Origin: Bradyrhizobium sp. U87765 SZCCT0048
GTDB lineage: Bacteria > Pseudomonadota > Alphaproteobacteria > Rhizobiales > Xanthobacteraceae
Reading direction: 5' to 3'
DNA length: 64,000 nucleotides
Assembly (NCBI RefSeq): GCF_018131225.1
Contig: NZ_JAFCMM010000002.1
Location: forward strand, 62,001 to 126,000
Under the pieces are notes generated by a model, which did not search any database, was not told the origin of the DNA, and was given only the letters and a program-made list of their open reading frames with translations. Each line of letters begins with the position of its first letter. The first letter of the stretch is position 1. Position numbers and translations under genes: made by a program. This document shows, piece after piece, positions 27,982-37,021 of this stretch.

Positions 27982-29598
27982 CTACGCCGCCACAAGGCCG
28001 GGCTTGCCGGCTTCCATCACGAACGACTTCGCGGTCGCGACCGGCTGATCGGGCTGGGAGATCTGCGCCACGACACGGAAGTCCGTCTGCCAGCGCCCGC
28101 GCGTCACGGAGTGGCGATGATAGCCACGCTGGTCACTGATGAACCTGAGATGCGGATTGTTGGCGTGCAGCGCCTCGGCGTTGCTCATCACCGCAACGCC
28201 ATCCCCGCCCGACGAGATCGATGTCGCCAGCAGCTCGACACCGACACAGGGTGATTTCGGATCGCGCCAGTCGAGATGCAGGTCGAGCGCGACGCCGCGG
28301 TGCATGTCGCCGGTCAGCACCACCGCGTTCGCCACCTTCGCCTCATGGAGCGTGTGCAGCAGGCGCTCGCGCGCTGCGCTGGCGCCGTCCCAGGCGTCGA
28401 GGTTGACGAGCGGCGCCTCCGAGGGCTTGAGCCAGGGATAGGACCGCCAGTCGAGATGGGCGAACAGCACCTGCTGCGCCATCACCTGCCAGGTCGCCGG
28501 CCCCGCCGCCTGCGCCGCGCGCAGTCCCTCGGCGAACCACGCCTCCTGCCGCGCGCCCATCATGGTGCGCGAAGGCTCGTCCGCCGCCGCACAGTTCGCC
28601 TTGATGCCATCCCCGCATGGCTGCTTCGAGCGATACTGGCGGGTGTCGAGCACGGCGACGTCGAGCAGGCTGCCGACGCGGAAGCGGCGATAGGCGAGCA
28701 CGTCCGGGCCGCGCGGCAGCAGCGCGCGCCGCACCGGCATGTGCTCGTACCAGGCCTGGAACGCCGCCGCGCGGCGAAACAGGAAGGCCTCCGCCGGCGT
28801 GTCGCGGGAGTCGGTATCGGCGGCCCAGTTGTCGGCCACCTCGTGGTCGTCGAAGCTCGGCAGGAACGGACACGACAGGTGCGCCGCCTGCAGGTCGGGA
28901 TCGGTCTTGTACAGCGCGTAGCGCCGGCGATAGTCGGTGAGCGTGACGCAGGCGGTAAAGTCCTTCGGCATCAGGCGCGGCAGCGTGCGCCCGGTGCGAT
29001 CGGCGGTGACGAAGCCGTGCTCGTAGATGTAGTCGCCGTAGTGGAAGACGAAATCGAAATTCTCCGCCGCCAGATGCCGCCACGCGGTGTAGTAGCCGCT
29101 CTCGAATGCCTGGCAGCCGGCGGCGGCGAAGCGCAACTCCGAAATATCCGCGCCCGGCGCCGGTAGCGTGCGCGCGCGGCCGATCGCGCTTTCCGCATCG
29201 CCAGTGCGGAAGCGATAGAAGTAGTCACGCCCCGGCGCGAGCCCCTCGACCTCGACATGGACGGAATGCGCCAGCTCGATCCGCGCCAGCGCCGTGCCGG
29301 TGCGCACGAGGTTGCGCATCGCCGGATCGTCGGCGATCTGCCAGGTCACCTCGACCGGCTGCACCGACAGGCCGCCGCGCGGATCGAGCGGCTCCGGGGC
29401 AAGACGCGTCCAGAGGACGAAACCATCGGAGGCCGGATCGCCCGAGGCAACGCCGAGCGTGAACGGCGACTTGTCGCCGTCGGCACGCGCGGGGGCGGCG
29501 CGGATCAGCGGCAGGCCGGGCACGATCAGGCCGGCGGCGACAGCGCCCCTGAGCAGCGCACGGCGATCGAACAGCGGGTGGCGAGAGGCATTGAACAT
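27982..29598 (-). CDS. phoD: PhoD-like alkaline phosphatase D family phosphoesterase (Tat-exported)
   Basis: A 538-aa phosphatase/phosphodiesterase. A twin-arginine signal (DRRALLRGAVAAG, about 11-23) directs Tat export. An N-terminal Ig-like domain (residues about 45-140) is followed by the metallophosphoesterase core: FVFHYGDYIYEHGF, FDDHEVADNWAAD, MAQQVLFAHLDW and VVLTGDMHRG. These hold the Ca/Fe ligands of PhoD. It releases phosphate from organic phosphoesters in the periplasm. Two terminator-like hairpins lie 85-160 nt upstream on its strand. I saw no clear Pho box. Confidence 0.92.
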   Translation of the reverse strand: MFNASRHPLFDRRALLRGAVAAGLIVPGLPLIRAAPARADGDKSPFTLGVASGDPASDGFVLWTRLAPEPLDPRGGLSVQPVEVTWQIADDPAMRNLVRTGTALARIELAHSVHVEVEGLAPGRDYFYRFRTGDAESAIGRARTLPAPGADISELRFAAAGCQAFESGYYTAWRHLAAENFDFVFHYGDYIYEHGFVTADRTGRTLPRLMPKDFTACVTLTDYRRRYALYKTDPDLQAAHLSCPFLPSFDDHEVADNWAADTDSRDTPAEAFLFRRAAAFQAWYEHMPVRRALLPRGPDVLAYRRFRVGSLLDVAVLDTRQYRSKQPCGDGIKANCAAADEPSRTMMGARQEAWFAEGLRAAQAAGPATWQVMAQQVLFAHLDWRSYPWLKPSEAPLVNLDAWDGASAARERLLHTLHEAKVANAVVLTGDMHRGVALDLHLDWRDPKSPCVGVELLATSISSGGDGVAVMSNAEALHANNPHLRFISDQRGYHRHSVTRGRWQTDFRVVAQISQPDQPVATAKSFVMEAGKPGLVAA

Positions 29599-29684
29599 CG
29601 AACGGGTCCACGCTTGTGCCCGCCGCAAGCCGCGCGGCACGGGCGATCGCGACCAGTAGCAGGCCTGTGAGACTGCCACATAAC

Positions 29685-29718
29685 AAAAAGCAGGCGGCGG
29701 GGACCGGTCCCCGCCGCC
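29685..29718 (-). terminator. Strong intrinsic terminator upstream of phoD
   Basis: A perfect 26-bp palindrome (29693-29718; arms of 13 nt, GGCGGCGGGGACC and its complement) is followed on the minus strand by TGCTTTTTGTT. This is a textbook GC stem plus T tract, pointing toward phoD. Confidence 0.7.
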
Positions 29719-29726
29719 CGAAAAGC

Positions 29727-29759
29727 GGGGCCGCCGTACGCAACTGAATCGGCGGCCCC
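29727..29759 (-). terminator. Second, upstream hairpin of the tandem pair
   Basis: GGGGCCGCCG and CGGCGGCCCC form a perfect 10-bp stem with a 13-nt loop, followed on the minus strand by GCTTTTC. It lies only 8 nt before the stronger terminator, making a tandem arrangement. Confidence 0.5.
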
Positions 29760-30189
29760 CTGTCCCGACCGCATGAACGTCGCCGGTGATTCTGGGGTCT
29801 CCGGCCACCACGGTGGAACACCCTTACTGTTAGCAGGGCTATCGAACCGCGCATCCGGACTCCGGTCTTAACCTAACCAGTCAACCTTACCGCTGTGCGC
29901 CGTCATATTACCACCCGCGGCTCCGCGGCCTTCCCGGCGGCGGCCGTTGCCCTGTCCCGGACCATCATGGTAAATTCGGCTCCCATGATGATGATCCGCA
30001 TGTCAGCCATCTCCGCGGTGTTCTTCCTCCACCGCTGAGGACGCACCTGCCCTGCCGCAGGTTGCGATCGCGCGCGCCGGCACACGCCCGCGCCGCTCTG
30101 TTTCGTGCCCGACCGGCACTGCAATCGACAATCGGCTGCCGCTGCGTTCGCGCACCGCGTCGCATGCAGCCCAGTGATGGATCATCACC

Positions 30190-30996
30190 ATGCCCCTCGA
30201 CACCACGCCAACGCGCGCGCTCGACGCCGCGCAGATAAACCGGTTCATCCATGACGGCTTCGTGCGGATCGACGACGCGTTTCCGCGTGCGCTCGCCGAC
30301 GAAGGCCGCGCCATCCTGTGGCGCGACCTGCCCTGCGACCCGCACGATCCAGCGACATGGACGCAGCCCGTCATCCGCCTGTGGTACTACGACGACCCGC
30401 CGTTCCGGCAGGCGGTCAACACGCCGGTGCTGCGCGCCGCGTTCGATCAGCTCGTCGGCAAGGGCCGCTGGCTGCCGCGCAGCAATCTCGGCAGCTTCCC
30501 GGTGCGCTTTCCCGGCACGGACGATCCCGGCGACACCGGCTGGCACGTCGACGTCAGCTTTCCGGACGAGACGGCCGGCGCGGCCGAGACCGACTTCTCC
30601 GCCTGGCGCGTCAACGTCACCTCGCGCGGCCGCGCACTGCTGATGCTGTTCCTGTTCTCGGACATCGGACCGCACGACGCGCCGACCCGCCTGCGGGTGG
30701 GCTCGCATCGCGACATGGCACGGCTGCTGGCGCCGGCCGGCGACGCCGGCCTCAATCACCTGCGGCTCGCGGAGGTCGCGGCGGACCGTCCGGAGGCGCT
30801 CGCCGTCGGGCCTGCGGGCACGGTGTATCTGTGCCACCCGTTCCTGATCCACGCGGCGCAGGCCCATCGCGGCGCGACGCCGCGCTTCCTGGCGCAGCCA
30901 CCGCTGCATCCGGCGCAGCCATTGCAGATCGCACGCGCTGATGGCGCCTATGCTCCGGTGGAGGAGGCGATCCGGTTGGCGTTGCAGGAGGCGTGA
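30190..30996 (+). CDS. Phytanoyl-CoA dioxygenase (PhyH)-like Fe(II)/2-oxoglutarate oxygenase
   Basis: A 268-aa double-stranded beta-helix enzyme. The metal ligands are H119 and D121 (GWHVDVSF) and H221 (LIHAAQAHRG); R232 (TPRF) should bind 2-oxoglutarate. The N-terminal INRFIHDGFVRIDDAFP is typical of the PhyH family. It hydroxylates an unknown small molecule in the cytoplasm. The context (PhoD divergent, membrane sulfatase-like gene convergent) gives no substrate. Start ATG as shown, with no better alternative. Confidence 0.85.
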   Translation: MPLDTTPTRALDAAQINRFIHDGFVRIDDAFPRALADEGRAILWRDLPCDPHDPATWTQPVIRLWYYDDPPFRQAVNTPVLRAAFDQLVGKGRWLPRSNLGSFPVRFPGTDDPGDTGWHVDVSFPDETAGAAETDFSAWRVNVTSRGRALLMLFLFSDIGPHDAPTRLRVGSHRDMARLLAPAGDAGLNHLRLAEVAADRPEALAVGPAGTVYLCHPFLIHAAQAHRGATPRFLAQPPLHPAQPLQIARADGAYAPVEEAIRLALQEA

Positions 30997-31039
30997 GCGG
31001 AGCGAACGACACGGCGCGGAGGGCGCGCTGCGCCCTCCA

Positions 31040-32767
31040 CTACAGCGCCTTGATGTAGCCGGCGTCGATCAGCTGGCGGTTGAAGCGCCGTGCCTCGGCG
31101 CCGTCGCGGCAGGCATAGAACAGCCCGTTGCAGCGGAGCATGATCTTCTTCTGCTCGGCGAACGTCGGGTCGAGCGGCAGACCGGCGGCATCCTGGATCA
31201 CCAGCGGCAGATAGGCGCCATCGATGGTGTCCATCGCCGTCGGGCTCTCGACCGGCTGGAAGTTGACGGCGTCGATGGCGTAGTAGGTCGCGAAGTAGCG
31301 GGGATCGTGCGCCAGCAGCTTCTTGCCGATATCGGCTTCGCTGAGGCCGGGATCGAGCAGTTGCGGCGCGAACTCCGGCTGGTGGTCGCCATAGCGCACG
31401 ATCAGGAACGGCTCGTTGGGAAAGCGCTTCTTCAGGCCGGCGACGAAATCGCCGTAGTCCCTCGCGCTCATCGCCTGCCGCCGCAGATACTCGTCGACCG
31501 ACGGCGCGTTGCCGGGCGCGCGCCACTGTGGCGTCAGCTCCGGCTTGAACTTGACCTCCCACGGAAAATGATTGGCCGCAAGGTAGACGAACATGAACAC
31601 CGGCTCCGGCCCCTTCTCGCGGGCGAGCAGGTCCATCGCCTTGCCATAGAAGAAGCTGTCGGGCTCGACGCCCCTGGCGCCGAGCGCGCGGGCATCATGG
31701 AACGCCTGCATGCCGGTGGTCAGCTGAAAGCTCTTCGCGCTCATGAAGCCGCCCATCGCGGGATACAGCGAGATGGTGCTGTAGCCGCAGCGGCGCAGCG
31801 CCAGCGGCAGGCCGCGTTCGACCCGGCCCGAGGCGATGCGTGTGACGAAATAGGCGAACGGCCCGAACGAGCGCGCCGAGAGGCCGGCCAGCACGTTGTA
31901 TTCGGTGAACCAGCTCGGACCGCCATTGCTCTCGGCCAAGAATTTGCGCGCGCGGCCGTCGTAGGAGCGGAAGTGGCCGCCATAGCCCGGCGGCACCCGG
32001 ACACCGCCAGCAGCGCGGATGTCAAAGCTCGATTCATCATGAATCATCACGATGTTCGGCCGCCGCCCGACCGGATTGCAGGCATCGACCAGCGGCAACT
32101 TCAGTGGATCGGCCACCGCGTCAGACTGCATGAAGCCATAGGTGACGAAATCGGACACCGCGGTGACGCCGGAGCGCGCGAACTTCGAGACATAACCGTC
32201 GTCGTAATAGCCGCGCCACGCTTCGTCCGGCCAGGTGCGGGCGAGGCCGACCAGTGCGGCGAGACAGCCGAGCATCGCCGCCACCGCCGGCAGGCGGCGC
32301 AGGCGGAACGGATCGAGCCGCCACAGCGCCACCATCAGCGGCAGCACCAGCAGCGCGGTGGCGATCGCCGACCAGCGCAGGTTCGGGAAGATCGTGAAGA
32401 GGAAGGCCACCGTGTCGCGGTCGATCACCATCAGGTCGACGAAGTTCGCGGTCATCTGCACGACGTCGTGCTTGAGCCGCGACAGCAGGATCAGCACCAC
32501 GACCAGCGTGAACGCCAGCGCGCCCGACAGCGCCGGCCGGCGCAGCAGCGCGACGAAGCCGCAGTTGAGAATGCCCCAAGCCAGCAGGAAGCCGAGGCGC
32601 GACGTCAGGTCGGTCTCGGTCTGCAGCATCACCACCAGCGCCGCAACATGGGGCGACACCACCGCCAGCAGGCGCCACACCCCGGCCGAGGCGACGCCTG
32701 CCGCGACCGCGGCGCGGCCGTCGGGCGTCTCGGGATTGGGCAGGCCGGAATTGGGCGACGACGCCAT
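31040..32767 (-). CDS. Membrane-anchored sulfatase/alkaline phosphatase-superfamily protein
   Basis: A 575-aa protein with about five N-terminal helices (residues about 25-185) and a large periplasmic domain starting RRPNIVMIHDESSFDIRAAG (about 235). Later metal-site-like segments are VYLAANHFPWEV and FLIVRYGDHQPEF. This layout is that of LTA-synthase/OpgB/EptA-like transferases, which move phospho-headgroups at the membrane surface. The exact group is unclear, and I could not pin down the nucleophile with confidence. The gene is single, convergent with the PhyH gene and downstream of the broken DHA2 gene on the same strand. Confidence 0.8.
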   Translation of the reverse strand: MASSPNSGLPNPETPDGRAAVAAGVASAGVWRLLAVVSPHVAALVVMLQTETDLTSRLGFLLAWGILNCGFVALLRRPALSGALAFTLVVVLILLSRLKHDVVQMTANFVDLMVIDRDTVAFLFTIFPNLRWSAIATALLVLPLMVALWRLDPFRLRRLPAVAAMLGCLAALVGLARTWPDEAWRGYYDDGYVSKFARSGVTAVSDFVTYGFMQSDAVADPLKLPLVDACNPVGRRPNIVMIHDESSFDIRAAGGVRVPPGYGGHFRSYDGRARKFLAESNGGPSWFTEYNVLAGLSARSFGPFAYFVTRIASGRVERGLPLALRRCGYSTISLYPAMGGFMSAKSFQLTTGMQAFHDARALGARGVEPDSFFYGKAMDLLAREKGPEPVFMFVYLAANHFPWEVKFKPELTPQWRAPGNAPSVDEYLRRQAMSARDYGDFVAGLKKRFPNEPFLIVRYGDHQPEFAPQLLDPGLSEADIGKKLLAHDPRYFATYYAIDAVNFQPVESPTAMDTIDGAYLPLVIQDAAGLPLDPTFAEQKKIMLRCNGLFYACRDGAEARRFNRQLIDAGYIKAL

Positions 32768-33025
32768 GGCGGGGACGCAAAACCATCCGGCGGGGTCAGG
32801 GGCCCGGTGCTGGCGGAGGCCAGCAGGCGAACGGCGCGGCCGGCGGCAGCCACCGTGTCATAAAAACGTAGTCAAATCGTCACACGTCCGCAACTCGCTG
32901 TTTGGCCGCAGCGTGACGTCAGTGGCGTTCAGCGCCAATTCAGGTACCGCCGCGGGCCAGCCAACCGATGGCCGGCGCAGTGCGGTGCCCCGTGAGTCCG
33001 GAACGGCCGGATCCGCCTAGGTCGA

Positions 33026-34414
33026 TCAGCCCACCGCCCTCCCGAGCAGGAGGCGACAGGTGCCGGCTGCCGCGAGCGACAGGACCCCCGCAACGAAGAA
33101 CGCCAACATGAAGCCGGCCTCGCCACCCACAGCGACCAGCGCACCCAACCCGGCGACGCCAACGCTGAAACCAAGCTGGCGCAGCGTGACGCAGATCGCC
33201 GCCGCCATCGCGGCGCGGCCCGGCGGCGCGGCGCCGATCGCCGCCGCCGTCACCTGGGCCTGGATCAGCGCTGCTCCCGCGCCGCTGGCCAGCAGCGCGG
33301 CCGCCACGGCGCCTGCGCCGGACCCGACGGCAATCGCCGCGGCAAGATCGGCGAGGCCCATGATCGCGAGCCCGAGCGGAAAGAACAGCCGGGGCGGCCA
33401 CCGGCGCGCCAGCACCGCGCCGAGCCACGGCACCAGCAGCATCGGCAGCGTCAAGGCTGTGAGCAGCCCGCCAGCCGCGAGCGGCGTCATCTGCAGCGGC
33501 CCCCGCGCCAGCTGCGGCACATAGACGAGGAGCGACCAGTAGCCGACCGAGCTGGCCAGCGGCGCGACGCACATCGCCACGAAGCACGGACGGCGCAGCA
33601 GCGTGAGGTCGATCGCCGGAGCGCGGCTGCGCCGTTCAATCGCGACGAACGCGAGGGTGGCGAGAACGACCCCGCCGAGCAGGACGGCCGAGGCCGGGCC
33701 GCCCAACCGATGGCCCTCCAGCAGAGCGACGGCGAGCCCGCCCGCGGCGGCGGCCAGCACCGCGCAGCCCGGCCAGTCCAGCGCCGCGGCGGCCGCCCCG
33801 GCATCGCGCGATTCCGGCACACGCCAGCGGATCAGCGTCAGCACCGCTATGCATGGCGGCAGGTTGAGCCAGAAAATCCAGCGCTAGCCGACCGTCGCCG
33901 CGACCAGCGCGCCGAGCGGCGGCCCGATCACCATGGCGATGCCGATCACGGTGCCGTTGATCGCGAACGCGCGCGGCCGCGCCGTGACTGGCGTGGTCGC
34001 CGCCACCAGCGCCAGCGATGCGCTGGTGAGCGCGGCGCCGCCCACGCCTTGCAATGCCCGCCCCGCGAGCAGCACGACAAACGACGGCGCCGATGCGCAC
34101 GTCGCCGACGCCATCGCGAAGACCACTGCCCCGAGGGCGAACATCCGCCGCCGTCCCCAACGGTCCGCCAGCGTGCCGCAGGCCGGCAGGGCGAGCACCA
34201 GCCCCAGGCTGAAGACATCGATCACCCAGGCCGATGCCGCGCCTGCCAGCGCGAAGTCGGCGCCGACATCGGCGAGCGCCGCCGCGAGCGCGGTGAGGTC
34301 GAACTGAAACAGGAAGCCGCCGATGCAGGTCGCCCACAGCGCCGCCTGTGCCGGCGTGATGCCGCCTTCGGAGGGAAACGCCAGCGGATCGGAACGCAGG
34401 GGATGAGAGGTCAT
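33026..34414 (-). pseudogene. DHA2-family MFS transporter interrupted by an in-frame amber codon
   Basis: One open frame of 462 codons would encode a 14-helix DHA2 transporter, but a single TAG at 33884-33886 divides it into 176 and 285 residues with no frame change. The stop falls inside the conserved W-R-W-I-F-W-L-N block: the preceding codons read ATVG, then stop, then RWIFWLNLP. A normal TGG tryptophan changed at one base explains it. The intact paralogue at 10571 reads YSWRWIFYLQIPP at the same place. Domain content on both sides is otherwise complete. It could be a recent nonsense mutation or a sequencing error. The divergent LysR gene was probably its regulator. Confidence 0.85.
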
Positions 34415-34460
34415 GCGCGGAGTGTGCGGCCTCCCCCGGGCGCCTTGCGAATGACGCTTC

Positions 34461-34477
34461 TTTCAAATCCCATGAAA
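34461..34477. promoter_or_regulatory. Dyad (TTTCA-N7-TGAAA), LysR-type operator candidate
   Basis: A 5-bp inverted repeat with a 7-nt spacer lies between the divergent DHA2 pseudogene and the LysR gene, 16 nt before the latter's ATG. It has the T-N11-A spacing typical of LysR targets. The position is suitable for autoregulation. Confidence 0.4.
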
Positions 34478-34492
34478 CGATATCATGGCGTC

Positions 34493-35395
34493 ATGCCGCG
34501 CCGCCTGCCGCCCTTTCAGCCGCTGCTCGCCTTCGACGCCGTCGTGCGTCACCGCTCGTTCACCCGCGCGGCGGCGGAACTCGGCGTGACGCAGAGCGCC
34601 ATCAGCCATCAGGTGCGGCGGCTCGAACAGCATTTCGGCACGCCCCTGCTCGACCGGCAGCGGCCGGGCGTCGATCTCACCGACCAGGGCCGGGCGCTGC
34701 TTCCTGAACTCACGGCCGCGCTCGACACCCTCGGCGCGCTCGACGTTCATGTCCGCCGCGCGGCGCGCCAGCGCCGCCTGCGCATCGCCGCCGGTACGGC
34801 GCTGAGCACATGGTGGCTGGTGCGCCGGCTGCCGCGCTTTGCCCTGCAACATCCCGACATCGCCCTCGAGCTGACGCCGCACGACGCCGGCACGGAGCCG
34901 CCGGACATTCGCATCGCCTGGGTGCCGGGCGACGAGGCACGGCGAACGACCACGCAACGCCCGCTGTTTCGCGAGCAGGTGTTTCCGGTGTGCGCGCCGG
35001 CGCTGCGGCCGCCACAGGCCGCGCCCACTGCGCTGCTGTCGCTGCCCCTGATCTACAAGGATGCCGACCGCACCAGCGAATGGAGCTGGGAGACCTGGTT
35101 TCGCCGCCTCGGCCTGCAGCATGCGCGCGCGCGCAGCGGCCTGCAGCTCGGCGATATCGGGCTGTGCCTTGCCGCCGCCTCCGAGGGCGCAGGCGTCGCG
35201 TTGGGACGCTCACTGCTGGTCAGCGACGCCATCGCCGACGGCCGCCTGGCCCGGCTGTTTCCAGACGGCCCGGTGATGGAATCGCGCAAGGTCCATGTCG
35301 CGCGATGGCGCGCGGAGCTGTCCGGCGACGCGGACACCAGCGCCTTCGTCGGCTGGCTCGCCGATGAAACCGCACGGACCTGCGCCATTCAATAG
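34493..35395 (+). CDS. LysR-family transcriptional regulator (GcvA-like)
   Basis: A 300-aa regulator. The N-terminal winged HTH (residues 5-65: FQPLLAFDAVVRHRSFTRAA ... SAISHQVRRLEQ) is followed by a periplasmic-binding-like effector domain beginning RRLRIAAGTALSTWWLVRRL. The Q/S-H-Q-V recognition helix and the domain order resemble the GcvA/AmpR branch. It is divergent from the broken DHA2 transporter and so probably its former regulator. An ATG at 34451 is possible but would place the start upstream of the operator dyad. Confidence 0.9.
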   Translation: MPRRLPPFQPLLAFDAVVRHRSFTRAAAELGVTQSAISHQVRRLEQHFGTPLLDRQRPGVDLTDQGRALLPELTAALDTLGALDVHVRRAARQRRLRIAAGTALSTWWLVRRLPRFALQHPDIALELTPHDAGTEPPDIRIAWVPGDEARRTTTQRPLFREQVFPVCAPALRPPQAAPTALLSLPLIYKDADRTSEWSWETWFRRLGLQHARARSGLQLGDIGLCLAAASEGAGVALGRSLLVSDAIADGRLARLFPDGPVMESRKVHVARWRAELSGDADTSAFVGWLADETARTCAIQ

Positions 35396-35413
35396 GCGGC
35401 GGCGCGGGCGCGG

Positions 35414-36811
35414 TCAGCACTCCACGACGTTGACCGCAAGGCCGCCGAGCGACGTCTCCTTGTAGGTCGACTTCATATCTTCGCCGGTCTGCAGCATGGT
35501 GCGGATGACGGTGTCCAGCGACACATAGTGATGGCCGTCGCCGCGCAGCGCGAGGCGCGCGGCGTTGATCGCCTTGACCGCGCCCATGGCATTGCGCTCG
35601 ATGCAGGGAATCTGCACGAGGCCGCCGACCGGATCGCAGGTCAGGCCAAGATTGTGCTCCATGCCGATCTCGGCGGCATTCTCGACCTGGGCGACGCTGC
35701 CGCCGAGCACCGCGGCGAGCGCGCCGGCCGCCATCGAGCAGGCCACCCCGACCTCGCCCTGGCAGCCAACCTCGGCGCCGGAGATCGAGGCGTTGGTCTT
35801 GTAGAGCACGCCGATCGCCGCCGCCGTCAGCAGGAAGTCGACGACCCCGTCGTCGGAAGCGTCCGGCACAAAGGTCTCGTAATAGTGCAGCACGGCGGGG
35901 ATGATGCCGGCAGCGCCATTGGTCGGCGCGGTGACGACCCGCCCGCCCGCGGCGTTCTCCTCGTTGACCGCCATGGCGAAGGCGTTGACCCAGTCCATGG
36001 CCGCCAGCGGATCGACCGCCTCGGTGTTGCCGCCGCGCGACATCAGCTCGCGGTACAGCGCCGGCGCGCGGCGGCGCACGTTGAGCGCGCCGGGCAGCCG
36101 CGCCTCGGCATCGGCGTTGTCGAGACCGAAGCCGCGCCGCACGCAGGCCTGCATCACCCGCCAGATCCGCAGCAGGCGCTCGCGCACCTCCGCCTCGGAG
36201 CGCCAGACGCATTCGTTGGCCAGCATCACGCCGGCAATGCTGCGACCGCTCGCCCCGGCCTGCGCCAGCAGCTCGGCGCCACTGTGAAACGGATAGGGCC
36301 ACACGGCGCCGCCCACCGACGCGGCAGCGGACGGCGCATCCGCGCCGGCCTCGATAACAAAGCCGCCGCCGACGGAGAAGTAGCAGCGCTCGCCGAGCCG
36401 CGCGCCATCGGCGGCGAATGCGGCAAGACGCAGGGCGTTGGGATGCTCCGGCAGCGTCTTGTCGCCGTTGAACACGATGTCGCGTGCGCGGTCGAACGCC
36501 ACCGCATAGCGGCCGAGCAGCGCAAGCGTACCGCTCTGGCGGATATCGGCGAGATGCGTGCGCGCCACGGCAGGATCGACGGTGTCGGGCGCCTCGCCGC
36601 ACAGGCCGAGGATGACGCCGATGTCGGTGGCATGGCCATGGCCGGTGAGCGCGAGCGAGCCGAACAGCTCGACCTCGATCCGCGTCGTGCGCGCCAGCAG
36701 GTCGTCGTCATCGAGCCGGCGCACGAACATCAGCGCCGCGCGCATCGGCCCGACGGTGTGCGAACTCGACGGGCCGACGCCGACCTTGAAGATGTCGAAC
36801 GCGGACAGCAT
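35414..36811 (-). CDS. sdaA: L-serine dehydratase (iron-sulfur, single chain)
   Basis: A 465-aa serine ammonia-lyase that converts L-serine to pyruvate and ammonia. The beta-domain starts [20 protein letters not shown] (about 1-20), with the SSSHT motif. The alpha-domain has the cysteines of the 4Fe-4S cluster, including [10 protein letters not shown] (about 346), GLTCDPVGG (about 388) and PCIERNAMG. It ends [17 protein letters not shown], carrying the C-terminal Cys that occupies the cluster site. The ATG at 36811 was chosen; an upstream ATG at 36832 lies in a palindromic repeat. The gene is monocistronic, convergent with LysR. Confidence 0.95.
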   Translation of the reverse strand: MLSAFDIFKVGVGPSSSHTVGPMRAALMFVRRLDDDDLLARTTRIEVELFGSLALTGHGHATDIGVILGLCGEAPDTVDPAVARTHLADIRQSGTLALLGRYAVAFDRARDIVFNGDKTLPEHPNALRLAAFAADGARLGERCYFSVGGGFVIEAGADAPSAAASVGGAVWPYPFHSGAELLAQAGASGRSIAGVMLANECVWRSEAEVRERLLRIWRVMQACVRRGFGLDNADAEARLPGALNVRRRAPALYRELMSRGGNTEAVDPLAAMDWVNAFAMAVNEENAAGGRVVTAPTNGAAGIIPAVLHYYETFVPDASDDGVVDFLLTAAAIGVLYKTNASISGAEVGCQGEVGVACSMAAGALAAVLGGSVAQVENAAEIGMEHNLGLTCDPVGGLVQIPCIERNAMGAVKAINAARLALRGDGHHYVSLDTVIRTMLQTGEDMKSTYKETSLGGLAVNVVEC

Positions 36812-36826
36812 CACGCCCACCTGAAC

Positions 36827-36942
36827 CCTCATCCTGAAGAGCCTGCGCAGCAGGCGTCTCGAAGGGTGAGGCCCGCACGTTCCGACTCATTGGCCCCGTG
36901 GTTCGAGACGCACGGCGTCGCCGCGCTCCTCACCATGAGGAG
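36827..36942. repeat. Dispersed palindromic repeat, family B (copy 3)
   Basis: CCTCATCCTGAAGAGCCTGC...GTCTCGAAGGGTGAGG, then a second arm GTTCGAGACG...CTCACCATGAGGAG. It matches the family-B layout and lies directly upstream of sdaA, possibly contributing to its leader. Confidence 0.65.
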
Positions 36943-37021
36943 ATGGGCCTCAATGGGCCCGATGAGGCTGGATGCGTGCATTCCAGCTCTCATATCCGAG
37001 TCCCATTTGCAGCGAACACAC

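Larger units (their letters stand above)
29684..29885 (-). ncRNA. Candidate small RNA or phoD 5' attenuator
   Basis: In the 591-nt gap between phoD and the divergent PhyH gene, the minus strand carries a series of small stems (CCGGAGTCCGG, CCCT...AGGG, CCACC GT GGTGG, GCCGG...CCGGC) ending in two tandem terminator-like hairpins. No minus-strand gene lies upstream for these terminators to serve. Either a free-standing RNA of roughly 200 nt ends here, or they form a premature-termination element in the phoD leader. TTGACT near 29884 could be a -35 box but no good -10 follows. No known Rfam-type motif was recognised. From 29886 to 30189 I see nothing further. Confidence 0.3.

Noticed and set aside
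29841..29870. GGTTCGATAGCC on the minus strand, resembling a tRNA/tmRNA T-arm
   Set aside because: No matching five-bp stem, no CCA end and no acceptor stem can be formed; treated as part of the unassigned structured region.
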